DNA of 48,214 nucleotides from Tetragenococcus sp041859945 (lineage in GTDB: Bacteria > Bacillota > Bacilli > Lactobacillales > Enterococcaceae), in assembly GCA_041859945.1 (NCBI GenBank), contig JBFLGC010000018.1, positions 1 through 48,214 on the forward strand, given 5' to 3'. A model generated the notes under the pieces. It did not search any database and was not told the origin of the DNA. It was given only the letters and a program-made list of their open reading frames with translations. Below are positions 14,923 to 23,238 of the stretch, one piece after another. Made by a program: the position numbers and the translations under genes. How positions within the stretch are numbered: the first letter of the stretch is position 1; each line of letters begins with the position of its first letter.

Positions 14923-16500
14923 ATGGTTGTAAATCAAGAAAAAACTTTTTTAGGGATCGAATTTGGTTCCACACGAATCAAAGCAGTATTGATCGATGCT
15001 ACGTTTCAAACGATTGCTTCAGGAGGTTACGATTGGGAAAATCAGCGTCAAGATGAGATTTGGACTTACTCACTAGAATCTGTTTGGCACGGTCTGCAAG
15101 AAAGTTATCGCCAAATGGCCGAAGAATACCAAGTGAAAACAAAGCAGCCCTTAACAAAAATCGGTGGGATTGGTTTTTCAGCCATGATGCATGGGTATAT
15201 GGCTTTTGACAAAAATGATCAACTACTTGTGCCGTTTCGGACTTGGCGCAATTCGATCACAGAAGTTGCCGCTGAAAAATTGACGGACTTGTTCCATTAC
15301 AATATCCCACAACGGTGGAGTATCGCTCATTTGTATCAAGCTATTTTAAATGAAGAAAAACATGTCGCTGATGTGACTTTCTTTACGACTTTGGCAGGCT
15401 ACGTTCACTGGCAATTGACCGATGCAAAAGTGCTCGGTATCGGTGATGCATCGGGAATGTTTCCAATCGATCCTGTGACGTGCGATTACGATCACAAAAT
15501 GCTTGATCGATTTAGTACGGTCGTTTCTGGAAAAAAATATCCGTGGCATATCAAAGAGCTTTTACCTAAAGTTTTAGTAGCTGGCGATACGGCTGGCTAT
15601 TTGACAGAAAAAGGAGCAAGATTGCTTGATCCAACAGGTGCTTTACAAGCCGGGATCCCACTTTGTCCTCCAGAAGGCGATGCGGGTACCGGCATGACGG
15701 CAACCAATAGCGTGGCACAACGGACCGGCAATGTTTCGGCTGGAACGTCCGCATTTGCCATGATCGTCTTAGAAAAACCTTTAGCAGAAGTCTATCCTGA
15801 AATCGATTTGGTCACGACCCCGGCTGGAAGTTTGGTGGCGATGGTTCACACGAATAATTGTACGTCAGAAATCAATGCCTGGGTCAACTTATTTAGAGAG
15901 TTTGCTGATTTGACTGGCCATCCGATTTCCGATAAGGAATTATTTTCGACCTTGTTCAATCAAGCCCAAAAAGGCGATGCGGATTGTGGCGATCTACTTT
16001 CTTATGGCTATTATTCTGGTGAAAATATCACGAAGCTGTCAGAAGGTCGCCCACTTTTTGTCCGGACGCCAGATAGTCATTTTGATTTAGCCAACTTCAT
16101 GCGAATGCATTTGTTTAGTGCTTTTGGGGCGATGAAGATCGGTATGGATATCTTGAATGCAGAGCAAGTCCAAGTCGATTCGATCGTCGGTCATGGGGGC
16201 ATTTTCAAAACACCAGAAGTGGCCCAAAAGATTTTAGCCGCAGTGATGGAAGCACCAGTTACAGTCATGGAGACGGCTGGTGTTGGCGGTGCTTGGGGTA
16301 TCGCATTATTGGCAGCTTATATGGTCAACAAAGAAACCGACGAACCCCTTGAGCACTATTTAGAACACCGAGTCTTTGCTGATGCAAAGGGAGTCACACT
16401 AGCTCCTGAAAAAGCAGATATCACAGGTTTCAACAAATTTATGGAAACTTATCAACAAGGTTTGCCGATCGAACAGGCAGCCGTTGATCATTTTAAATAA
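14923..16500 (+). CDS. araB: L-ribulokinase (FGGY family)
   Basis: The 525-aa carbohydrate kinase would phosphorylate L-ribulose to L-ribulose 5-phosphate. The first ATP site is FLGIEFGSTRIKAVLID. The middle GDAGTGMTATNSV and GNVSAGTSAFAMIVLE motifs are typical of FGGY kinases, and the C-terminal phosphate region (IVGHGGIFKTPEVAQKILA) is present. It is shorter than the classical ~560-aa AraB and looks like the version found in Lactobacillus-type arabinose operons. ATG 14923 follows AAGGAGACAGG, 13 nt after araR. With araD and araA next, ribulose is clearly the likely substrate, although sequence alone would also permit other ketoses. Confidence 0.88.
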   Translation: MVVNQEKTFLGIEFGSTRIKAVLIDATFQTIASGGYDWENQRQDEIWTYSLESVWHGLQESYRQMAEEYQVKTKQPLTKIGGIGFSAMMHGYMAFDKNDQLLVPFRTWRNSITEVAAEKLTDLFHYNIPQRWSIAHLYQAILNEEKHVADVTFFTTLAGYVHWQLTDAKVLGIGDASGMFPIDPVTCDYDHKMLDRFSTVVSGKKYPWHIKELLPKVLVAGDTAGYLTEKGARLLDPTGALQAGIPLCPPEGDAGTGMTATNSVAQRTGNVSAGTSAFAMIVLEKPLAEVYPEIDLVTTPAGSLVAMVHTNNCTSEINAWVNLFREFADLTGHPISDKELFSTLFNQAQKGDADCGDLLSYGYYSGENITKLSEGRPLFVRTPDSHFDLANFMRMHLFSAFGAMKIGMDILNAEQVQVDSIVGHGGIFKTPEVAQKILAAVMEAPVTVMETAGVGGAWGIALLAAYMVNKETDEPLEHYLEHRVFADAKGVTLAPEKADITGFNKFMETYQQGLPIEQAAVDHFK

Positions 16501-16518
16501 AAAGAGGAGGAGAACATT

Positions 16519-17220
16519 TTGTTAGAAGCATTGAAAGAAGAAGTTTTTAAAGCAAATTTAGATTTACCTAAACACGGTTTGGTCAAATATACCTGGGGCA
16601 ACGTGTCGGCCGTGGATCGTGACAAAGAACTGTTTGTGATCAAACCTAGTGGTGTCGATTATGAAAGTATGAAAGCAAGTGATATGGTGGTCTGCGACTT
16701 TGATGGCAAAGTCGTGGAAGGAGATTTGAATCCTTCGTCAGATACGCCGACTCACGCCGTTTTATACCGTCATTTTCCCGAAGTCGGTGGCATCGTCCAT
16801 ACCCATTCTACCTGGGCAACAGCTTGGGCTCAAGCCGGATTGGATGTACCAGCAATGGGCACGACCCACGCTGATACCTTTTATGGTTCCGTTCCGTGCG
16901 CCCGTTATTTGACGCAAGCTGAAATCGATCGGGGCTATGAAGCAGAAACCGGCCAAGTGATCATCGAAACTTTTAAGGAAAGAAATATAGATCCCATGGC
17001 TGTTCCAGCCGTTTTATTACATGGTCATGGTCCCTTTACTTGGGGCAAAGATGCCGCTGCAGCGGTCATGAATTCGGTGGTCTTAGAAGAAGTGGCAAAA
17101 ACAGATTTCATCGCTCGCCAATTGAATAGTTTCTCAGAAGAGTTGCCACAACGTATCTTAGATAAGCACTATTTACGTAAACATGGTGAAAATGCCTATT
17201 ACGGGCAAAATAATAAATAG
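16519..17220 (+). CDS. araD: L-ribulose-5-phosphate 4-epimerase
   Basis: The 233-aa class II aldolase-like epimerase interconverts L-ribulose 5-phosphate and D-xylulose 5-phosphate, the exit of the arabinose pathway into the phosphoketolase or pentose phosphate routes. Zinc ligands are visible in HTHSTWATAWAQAG, with a third histidine in LLHGHGPFTWG. The substrate phosphate loop (TWGNVSAVD, KPSGVDYE, SSDTPTH) and the AMGTTHADTFYG motif match AraD/UlaF. TTG 16519 is supported by AGAGGAGGAG directly upstream; no better ATG exists. It lies between araB (18 nt) and araA (18 nt) in one operon. Confidence 0.95.
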   Translation: MLEALKEEVFKANLDLPKHGLVKYTWGNVSAVDRDKELFVIKPSGVDYESMKASDMVVCDFDGKVVEGDLNPSSDTPTHAVLYRHFPEVGGIVHTHSTWATAWAQAGLDVPAMGTTHADTFYGSVPCARYLTQAEIDRGYEAETGQVIIETFKERNIDPMAVPAVLLHGHGPFTWGKDAAAAVMNSVVLEEVAKTDFIARQLNSFSEELPQRILDKHYLRKHGENAYYGQNNK

Positions 17221-17238
17221 AAAGGAAGTTTTACAAAG

Positions 17239-18663
17239 ATGTTAGAAGTAGGAAAAAAAGAATTTTGGTTTGTCGTTGGTTCCCAACATTTATATGGGGA
17301 AGAAGCTTTAAATTCAGTCAAAGAAGACGCCCAAAAAATCGTGGATGGTTTGAACGCGAGCGGCAAAATTGCCTATCCAATCGTTTTACAGGAATTGGCT
17401 GTGACCTCAGATGTCATCACGAAGATCATGAAAGAAGTCAATTATCGCGATGAAGTCGCCGGTGTCATCACTTGGATGCATACTTTCTCACCAGCTAAAA
17501 TGTGGATCCGAGGCACGAAATTGTTACAAAAGCCTTTGCTACATTTAGCCACGCAATTCAATGAAAGTATTCCTTGGGACACCATCGATATGGACTTCAT
17601 GAACTTGAATCAATCCGCTCATGGGGACCGTGAATATGGCTTTATCAACGCCCGTTTGAACAAGAAAAATAAAGTTGTTTTTGGCTACTGGCAAAATGAT
17701 GATGTGAAAGAACAAATCGCCCAATGGATGGATGTTGCCGTTGCCTACAATGAAAGTTTCAATCTTAAAGTAGCGCGCTTTGGCGATAATATGCGTAACG
17801 TCGGCGTGACTGAAGGCGATAAAGTCGAAGCGCAAATCCAATTAGGGTGGACCGTCGATTACTTTGGTATTGGTGATTTAGTGCAATATATCGATGCCGT
17901 GACCGCTGCAGAAGTCGACGCTTTATTTGCGGAATATAAAGAATTATATGATTTTGATTACGGCGATTATGATCATAAGACTTGGGAAGATCATGTCAAA
18001 GTCCAAGCGCGTCAAGAAATCGGCTTGCGACGCTTTTTAGAAGCTGGTGGCTATTCCGCCTTTTCGACCAACTTTGAAGATCTTTACGGTATGCAACAAT
18101 TACCAGGCTTGGCTGTGCAACGATTAAATGCGGAGGGCTATGGTTTCGCCGGTGAGGGTGACTGGAAAACGGCTGCGATCGATCGTTTGCTTAAAATCAT
18201 GAGTCATAATCAAAATACCGGCTTTATGGAAGACTACACCTATGAATTAGCAGCTGGAAAAGAAGCTATTTTGGAATCACATATGATGGAAGTCGATCCA
18301 ACTTTAGCTGTCAACAAACCCAAAATCGTGGTTTCCCCACTTTCAATGGGTGATCGTGAAGATCCTGCTCGTTTAGTCTTTGATGGTAAAGCTGGCGCCG
18401 GTGTAGTCGTTTCAATGGCTGACTTTGGGACTCACTATAAGTTGTTAATCAATGAAGTGGATGCCTTCACGCCTGAAGCAGCGGCACCAAAACTTCCAGT
18501 AGCACGTGTGATGTGGACACCAAAACCAGACTTTTATAATGGTGTTCGCAGCTGGATCCAAGCTGGCGGTGGCCATCATACGGTCCTATCCTTGAATTTG
18601 ACCTCTGATCAGATTGAAACTTGGGCTAAACTTGTTGACCTAGAAACAGTCATCATCAAATAA
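17239..18663 (+). CDS. araA: L-arabinose isomerase
   Basis: The 474-aa metal-dependent isomerase converts L-arabinose to L-ribulose, the first step of the pathway. Active-site blocks are all there: FAGEGDWKTAA and SHMMEVDP carry the two catalytic glutamates, and VVSMADFGTHYKLLIN and AGGGHHTVLS carry the metal-binding histidines. The N-terminal FWFVVGSQHLYGEEAL is the family signature. Length is normal. The gene is last in araR-araB-araD-araA and is followed by a strong terminator. No arabinose transporter is in the operon, so uptake of the free sugar must be encoded elsewhere or arabinose arrives as oligosaccharide through the importers at 30-43 kb. Confidence 0.98.
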   Translation: MLEVGKKEFWFVVGSQHLYGEEALNSVKEDAQKIVDGLNASGKIAYPIVLQELAVTSDVITKIMKEVNYRDEVAGVITWMHTFSPAKMWIRGTKLLQKPLLHLATQFNESIPWDTIDMDFMNLNQSAHGDREYGFINARLNKKNKVVFGYWQNDDVKEQIAQWMDVAVAYNESFNLKVARFGDNMRNVGVTEGDKVEAQIQLGWTVDYFGIGDLVQYIDAVTAAEVDALFAEYKELYDFDYGDYDHKTWEDHVKVQARQEIGLRRFLEAGGYSAFSTNFEDLYGMQQLPGLAVQRLNAEGYGFAGEGDWKTAAIDRLLKIMSHNQNTGFMEDYTYELAAGKEAILESHMMEVDPTLAVNKPKIVVSPLSMGDREDPARLVFDGKAGAGVVVSMADFGTHYKLLINEVDAFTPEAAAPKLPVARVMWTPKPDFYNGVRSWIQAGGGHHTVLSLNLTSDQIETWAKLVDLETVIIK

Positions 18664-18674
18664 GAAAAAAGAGG

Positions 18675-18713
18675 AGCCTCAGAAAGGGTGTATTGTCCTT
18701 CTGAGGCTTTTTT
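18675..18713 (+). terminator. Intrinsic terminator of the ara operon
   Basis: AGCCTCAGAA (18675-18684) pairs with TTCTGAGGCT (18699-18708), followed by a T-run. Confidence 0.9.
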
Positions 18714-19273
18714 GACTATTAAGGAAGTATATTTTTTTGCCATCGTTCAAAGCTTGGTGTAGCAGTTTTATTGGTTTGAAAAAGCGTTTGATCGTTAAGT
18801 TTCTGGTGGGAAAGAACCCAAGAAGGTATAGGGATCTGTGAGGGAGAAGATGGCATGAAAAACACCCGAAATCAAAAAGCGAGTAACTATGAGTTATGGC
18901 CTATGGAAGATATCAAGAATTCATAAGTAAGGACGCATAATGATTAAAAAGAATTGGTACAAAAGAACGGACATAAACTAATAAGTCCGTTCTTTTGTCA
19001 ATATGTCTAATTATTTCTTTTTTTTCAGTTTTAAGAAATAAGGCAGGAGTTAATAATAGAAGAAGATAAACGTAGGTGTGAAGTGACGTTAAAATAGAAA
19101 AGCAGCGTCATATAAAGACGATAGTTAATCCCAAACTGGCATATAACGGGAAATTATCTTTATAATTTGGACCAGAGCAAGAAAGGGATCATGATCTTAC
19201 ACCTTAGATCGATAAATTACAATAACAGCAATCAGTCTAATTCCTAATAAATCCTTTAATTTTGTTATTATTG
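18714..19273. other. 560-nt stretch without a convincing gene
   Basis: I see no long ORF and no RNA gene here. A 23-codon ORF at 18855-18926 has a weak ribosome site and no recognisable product. The only strong structure is the 14-bp inverted repeat at 18959-18998. It may be the remains of a lost gene. Confidence 0.5.
18959..18998. repeat. Perfect 14-bp inverted repeat (terminator-like)
   Basis: ACAAAAGAACGGAC (18959-18972) and GTCCGTTCTTTTGT (18985-18998) with a 12-nt loop. There is no T-run after it and no gene directly before it on either strand, so its role is open; it could be an orphan bidirectional terminator. Confidence 0.7.
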
Positions 19274-19302
19274 TTCAAATCGTCTTGATGATTCAGTATA
19301 AT
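19274..19302 (+). promoter_or_regulatory. Promoter of the DUF1002 gene
   Basis: TTCAAA (19274-19279), 17 nt, then a perfect TATAAT (19297-19302), about 25 nt before the start-codon region. Confidence 0.7.
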
Positions 19303-19334
19303 CAAGGAAAAGTGAGTAGGAAAGGGTCGATACG

Positions 19335-20330
19335 ATGAAAATCAAAAAAGTTTTAATAAGTGCACTATTGTTAGGGGTCCTTGCGAGCAATACTAGGATC
19401 GTACAAGCTGATATGACAGCTAAAGCCAAAGATGAAGGTTGGGATATCCCTAGTGTAGCGCTAGGAAATGGCTTGACAGAAGCTGAGCAGGAACAAACGT
19501 TAGATAAATTAAAAGTAACTGAAAAATTATACAATACCTTTATTGTCGATGGCGATGATTTAGTCAAATATGTAACGGATATCGACTCGTTTACTTCGGA
19601 TTCCAAAGCCTATTCAAGTGCTTATATGGTACGGACCGACGAAGGCTCTGGAGTCAATGTCACGATCGAAACACCGAATACCATTACTTCACGGACTGAA
19701 GCTAACTATCGAAATGCCGCCATCACAAGTGGCGTTTATGATGCTGATATCCGCATTGCCTCGGTACGAGTCATGGATGGGAGTGGTGCTTTAGCCGGTA
19801 TTTATAAAATCTATGATGAAGTCGATCCCGCTCAAACGGACGAAGAAGAAGCCGAACGGACAAAAAATCGGGAAGTGGCTCAGGAAGAAAGTTCAGTCGT
19901 GTCAGAAATTACCGAGGCCAATCAAGGCGAAGAAGATTTTTCGGATGATAATCTAGCCGTCGCTTTAGCTGATATCAAATTAGAATTGCAAAAAATCAGA
20001 GAAGAACTGGCCAAAATGAATGAAACAGAAGGCAAAGAGCGCGTCAAAGAAGTTGTCGTTGAACAACTCAATAATCAAGGGTTGGGAGATGTCATAAATG
20101 GCGATCAAATCAACTCCTTGACTAATATCATGTATGATTTCTCGCAGGCACCGATCATGAACGATACCAAGATCACCAAACAATTGACTTCTTTAAAAGA
20201 TGACTTGATGGAAAATGGCGCTGATTTTATCAACAATGCCAAAGATAAATTGAACAGCGAAGAATCAAAAAGCTTCTTTGCTAATTTGTGGGAAAGCATC
20301 CGATCGTTCTTTAGCAATCTATTTAGTTAG
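19335..20330 (+). CDS. Secreted DUF1002 family protein (YpuA-like)
   Basis: The 331-aa protein has a cleavable signal peptide (MKIKKVLISALLLGVLASNTRIVQA, cut near residue 26), so it is exported. Residues ~26-160 show the DUF1002 pattern: ALGNGLTEAEQEQTLDKLKV, then a TPNTITSRTEANYRNAAITSGV segment and an IASVRVMDGSGALAGIYK segment. An acidic stretch and a coiled-coil-like helix follow (ALADIKLELQKIREELAKMNE, ~residues 210-235). The C-terminus is amphipathic (SFFANLWESIRSFFSNLFS) and might touch the membrane. ATG 19335 lies behind GAAAGGG. The function of DUF1002 is not known to me. It is a single-gene unit with its own promoter and terminator, next to sugar genes with no clear link. Confidence 0.85.
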   Translation: MKIKKVLISALLLGVLASNTRIVQADMTAKAKDEGWDIPSVALGNGLTEAEQEQTLDKLKVTEKLYNTFIVDGDDLVKYVTDIDSFTSDSKAYSSAYMVRTDEGSGVNVTIETPNTITSRTEANYRNAAITSGVYDADIRIASVRVMDGSGALAGIYKIYDEVDPAQTDEEEAERTKNREVAQEESSVVSEITEANQGEEDFSDDNLAVALADIKLELQKIREELAKMNETEGKERVKEVVVEQLNNQGLGDVINGDQINSLTNIMYDFSQAPIMNDTKITKQLTSLKDDLMENGADFINNAKDKLNSEESKSFFANLWESIRSFFSNLFS

Positions 20331-20333
20331 AGT

Positions 20334-20368
20334 AAAACAGTCGAACTTGTCAAAGGTTCGGCTGTTTT
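20334..20368 (+). terminator. Intrinsic terminator of the DUF1002 gene
   Basis: AAAACAGTCGAAC (20334-20346) pairs with GTTCGGCTGTTTT (20356-20368), with one T-G pair. Confidence 0.88.
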
Positions 20369-20463
20369 GTTTCATTAAGTGATATTTTTTGGTTCATCCT
20401 CGCTTACTATTTTTAGGAAAATCAAGTAAACTGAAGGAAAGAAGAAAGTTTGGAGGCAAAAAA

Positions 20464-22224
20464 ATGACAACCTTTGAAATCAAAGACGATTTTTATTTAA
20501 ATGGTCAACCTTTTAAAATTATTTCTGGATCGATCCATTATTTCCGAGTCGTGCCTGAATACTGGCGTGACCGACTGGAAAAATTGCGGTTGATGGGCTG
20601 TAATACGGTGGAAACATACGTGCCTTGGAATTTACATGAACCACAGGAAGGAACCTTTGATTTTTCCGGTCGTTTGAATCTAAGAATGTTTATTCAAACT
20701 GCACAAGAAGTGGGACTTTACGTGATCTTGCGACCGGCTCCCTATATTTGTGCCGAATGGGAATTCGGTGGCTTGCCGTATTGGTTGATCAAAGATCCGA
20801 AAATGAAGGTCCGACTGAGTTATTCCCCTTATTTGGAAAAAATTGCTACTTATTTTGAACGACTTTTCTCAGAAGTTATCGACTTACAGATCACTTGCGG
20901 TGGTCCGATTCTAATGATGCAAGTCGAAAATGAATATGGAAGTTATGCCAAAGATAAAGAATACATGCGTTATTCAGCTGAATTGATGCGTAAAAATGGT
21001 GTCACTGTTCCTTTTGTGACTTCAGATGGGCCTTGGGGCGATATGCTTTTAAACGGTGCCATTCCTGATCTGGCCTTACCTACGATCAATTGTGGATCGA
21101 ACATCAAAGAAAACTTTGAACGCTTGCGAGTCTTTCAAGGCAAGAAACAACCACTCATGGTCATGGAATTTTGGATCGGTTGGTTCGATGCTTGGGGGGA
21201 TGAAGGCCATCACACCACTTCAGTGGCGGATGCAACGCGTGAATTAACCGATATTTTACAAGAGGGTTCGGTCAATATCTATATGTTCCATGGGGGGACA
21301 AACTTTGGCTTTACCAGTGGTGCCAATTATTATGAGAAATTGTCACCCGATGTGACAAGCTATGACTATGATGCGCTTCTCACTGAGTGGGGCGATATCA
21401 CGCCGAAATATAAAGCTTTTCAAAAAGCCATCAGTCAAGTGGCAGAAATCCCTGATTTTCCGTTGACGATCCCTATTACGAGAAAAAACTATGGAAAAGT
21501 GACCGTCAGTGAGCGAGTGTCTTTGTTTGAAACCCTAGAAACCTTGAGTCAACCGCTTCTATCACCTTATCCTTTAGCAATGGAAGATGTCGATCAAGGC
21601 ATGGGCTATATTTATTACAAGAGCTCTCTGGGACCCGCTCGAGAAGTGTATGATTTTCGTTTGATTTCTTGTATGGATCGTGCTCATGTGTTCATTAATG
21701 ACGAACTCAAGTTGATTCAATATGACCATGAAATCGGTCAAAAGGAAACCTTTATTTTGACTGAAACTGAAAATGATTTAGGGATCTTGGTAGAAAACAT
21801 GGGACGGGTCAATTATTCGGTGAAGATGAACCATCAGCAAAAAGGGATCCAAGATGGTGTCATGGTCAACGATGCTTTTCAAAGCGATTGGGAAATCTAT
21901 TCGTTACCAATGGATCATTTAGAAAACATCGCTTTTGACCGTGCTTATCACAAAGGTCAGCCAAGTTTCAGTAAGTTTGAGATCGAACTTGCCGAACTTG
22001 CCGATACTTTCATTGATCTGGAAGACTTCGGCAAAGGGTTTGTCACCGTCAATGGCTTTAATATCGGTCGTTTCTGGGAAATCGGGCCACAAAAACGGTT
22101 GTATGTCCCAGCACCACTACTTGTTGAAGGTAAAAATGAAATCATTGTTTTTGAGAGTGATGGCAAAGTGGCTGATCAGATCACGCTGACAGATGAACCG
22201 GATTTAGGACAACCAATCAAATAG
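20464..22224 (+). CDS. Beta-galactosidase, glycoside hydrolase family 35
   Basis: This 586-aa GH35 enzyme releases terminal beta-linked galactose by a retaining mechanism. The N-terminal barrel opens with KIISGSIHYFRVVPEYWRD, the GH35 signature. The acid/base E157 is in QVENEYGSY and the nucleophile E235 in MVMEFWIGWFDAWG. C-terminal jelly-roll domains follow (GFVTVNGFNIGRFWEIGPQ). There is no signal peptide, so it is cytosolic like BgaC, which prefers beta-1,3-galactosides. ATG 20464 has TTGGAGG upstream; an in-frame start 25 codons earlier has no site. It sits next to a divergent AraC regulator and the GH42/galM pair, suggesting galactan or galacto-oligosaccharide breakdown. The exact linkage is not readable from sequence. 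Confidence 0.94.
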   Translation: MTTFEIKDDFYLNGQPFKIISGSIHYFRVVPEYWRDRLEKLRLMGCNTVETYVPWNLHEPQEGTFDFSGRLNLRMFIQTAQEVGLYVILRPAPYICAEWEFGGLPYWLIKDPKMKVRLSYSPYLEKIATYFERLFSEVIDLQITCGGPILMMQVENEYGSYAKDKEYMRYSAELMRKNGVTVPFVTSDGPWGDMLLNGAIPDLALPTINCGSNIKENFERLRVFQGKKQPLMVMEFWIGWFDAWGDEGHHTTSVADATRELTDILQEGSVNIYMFHGGTNFGFTSGANYYEKLSPDVTSYDYDALLTEWGDITPKYKAFQKAISQVAEIPDFPLTIPITRKNYGKVTVSERVSLFETLETLSQPLLSPYPLAMEDVDQGMGYIYYKSSLGPAREVYDFRLISCMDRAHVFINDELKLIQYDHEIGQKETFILTETENDLGILVENMGRVNYSVKMNHQQKGIQDGVMVNDAFQSDWEIYSLPMDHLENIAFDRAYHKGQPSFSKFEIELAELADTFIDLEDFGKGFVTVNGFNIGRFWEIGPQKRLYVPAPLLVEGKNEIIVFESDGKVADQITLTDEPDLGQPIK

Positions 22225-22226
22225 GT

Positions 22227-22268
22227 AAAACCGCGCTTCCTGATCTTTTTTTCAGGAAGCGCGGTTTT
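22227..22268. terminator. Bidirectional terminator between the GH35 and AraC genes
   Basis: AAAACCGCGCTTCCTG (22227-22242) pairs perfectly over 16 bp with CAGGAAGCGCGGTTTT (22253-22268). It lies between convergent genes and can serve both. Confidence 0.9.
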
Positions 22269-22330
22269 AAACAAGGCAAATGGAAATCGGTTGTACATTT
22301 AGGCAAGAAAGCTCATAAAATTTTCTACAT

Positions 22331-23128
22331 TCAATACAGTTGGCGGAATTTTCTTGGTGTATACTGTGTTTTTTTCTTAAATACTTCGATAAATTGACTA
22401 ACAGATTCAAAGCCGACTTTGAGAGCAACGATTTGGATCGGTAAATCAGGCTCGTTGACCAATAGCTCTTTGGCATGGCGGATCCGAATATCGATCAAGT
22501 ATTGATAGGGACTTTGGTCGACGAATTTTTTAAATAGCCGACTAAAATATTGGGGACTGATATAGAGACTTTGGGCAATTTGTTCGATCGTCAAATTTTC
22601 TTGAAACTGCGTTTGCATGATCTTTAAGCCGGGTTGGACAATTTTTTTAAATAATTCATGCTCTTCGACAGGCTGTTGCCCTTGACTGAGTATCGTCAAA
22701 AAACGATAGCAAGCTACCGATAGTTCGACTGAATTGTGCTCTTCCTGATGCAAGTAAATCATGTGAGCCACTTGTTTCTGGTAAGAAAATACGGCGGAAT
22801 CTTGGGCTAAAATAAACGAATCATTGCGTAAAATTTTGCGGAATTCATTTTTTAAAACTCCGTCAAAAGTAACAAAATTCGTTTGCCAGTCAGCAGTTTT
22901 AGGATAGTAGCCATGTGGCACAAAAGGGGCGATCAAGATCCCTTGCCCTGGTAATAAGGTGATTTGTTGTTTTTCGATCCAAATTTCACCGCATCCTGTT
23001 TCCGTTTGGAGCCAATGATAGAGCGGATGGCCCGAAGCACGTTGGACACTGACTTGCGGCCACTTGTTGCCAATGCTTTCCAGGCTTACGGCTAACTGAG
23101 AACTGGCGGTATTAAAATAAATAGGCAT
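22331..23128 (-). CDS. AraC family transcriptional regulator
   Basis: The 265-aa regulator has an N-terminal cupin-type sugar-binding domain. Its ITLLPGQGILIAPFVPHGYYP region is typical, placing the sensor at residues ~1-150. The C-terminus has the two helix-turn-helix motifs of the family: NLTIEQIAQSLYISPQYFSRLFKKF and PIQIVALKVGFESVSQFIEVFKKK, closing with YTPRKFRQLY. ATG follows AAGGAG. It is divergent from the GH42 beta-galactosidase and convergent with GH35, so it most likely activates the galactosidase genes in response to a galactoside. The effector is not known. Confidence 0.92.
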   Translation of the reverse strand: MPIYFNTASSQLAVSLESIGNKWPQVSVQRASGHPLYHWLQTETGCGEIWIEKQQITLLPGQGILIAPFVPHGYYPKTADWQTNFVTFDGVLKNEFRKILRNDSFILAQDSAVFSYQKQVAHMIYLHQEEHNSVELSVACYRFLTILSQGQQPVEEHELFKKIVQPGLKIMQTQFQENLTIEQIAQSLYISPQYFSRLFKKFVDQSPYQYLIDIRIRHAKELLVNEPDLPIQIVALKVGFESVSQFIEVFKKKTQYTPRKFRQLY

Positions 23129-23238
23129 AAGTATCTCCTTGTTTCGTAATCTTATATTTTTAAGTTTATCATATTATACAATTTTTGTCTGTGACCGATT
23201 ACAATAAATATAAAGAAAATTTAGGAGGATGAAAAGTT
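23129..23238. promoter_or_regulatory. Divergent promoter region between the AraC and GH42 genes
   Basis: On the minus strand a perfect TATAAT lies at 23173-23178 with no good -35. On the plus strand TTGTCT and TATAAA, 18 nt apart, are a weak candidate just upstream of the ribosome site. Weak -35 elements fit control by an activator. No clear palindrome or cre was found. Confidence 0.5.

Noticed and set aside
18855..18926. 23-codon ORF starting MKNTRNQKASNYELW
   Set aside because: The ribosome site is weak, there is no promoter or recognisable product, and it lies in a spacer. The evidence is not enough for a gene call.
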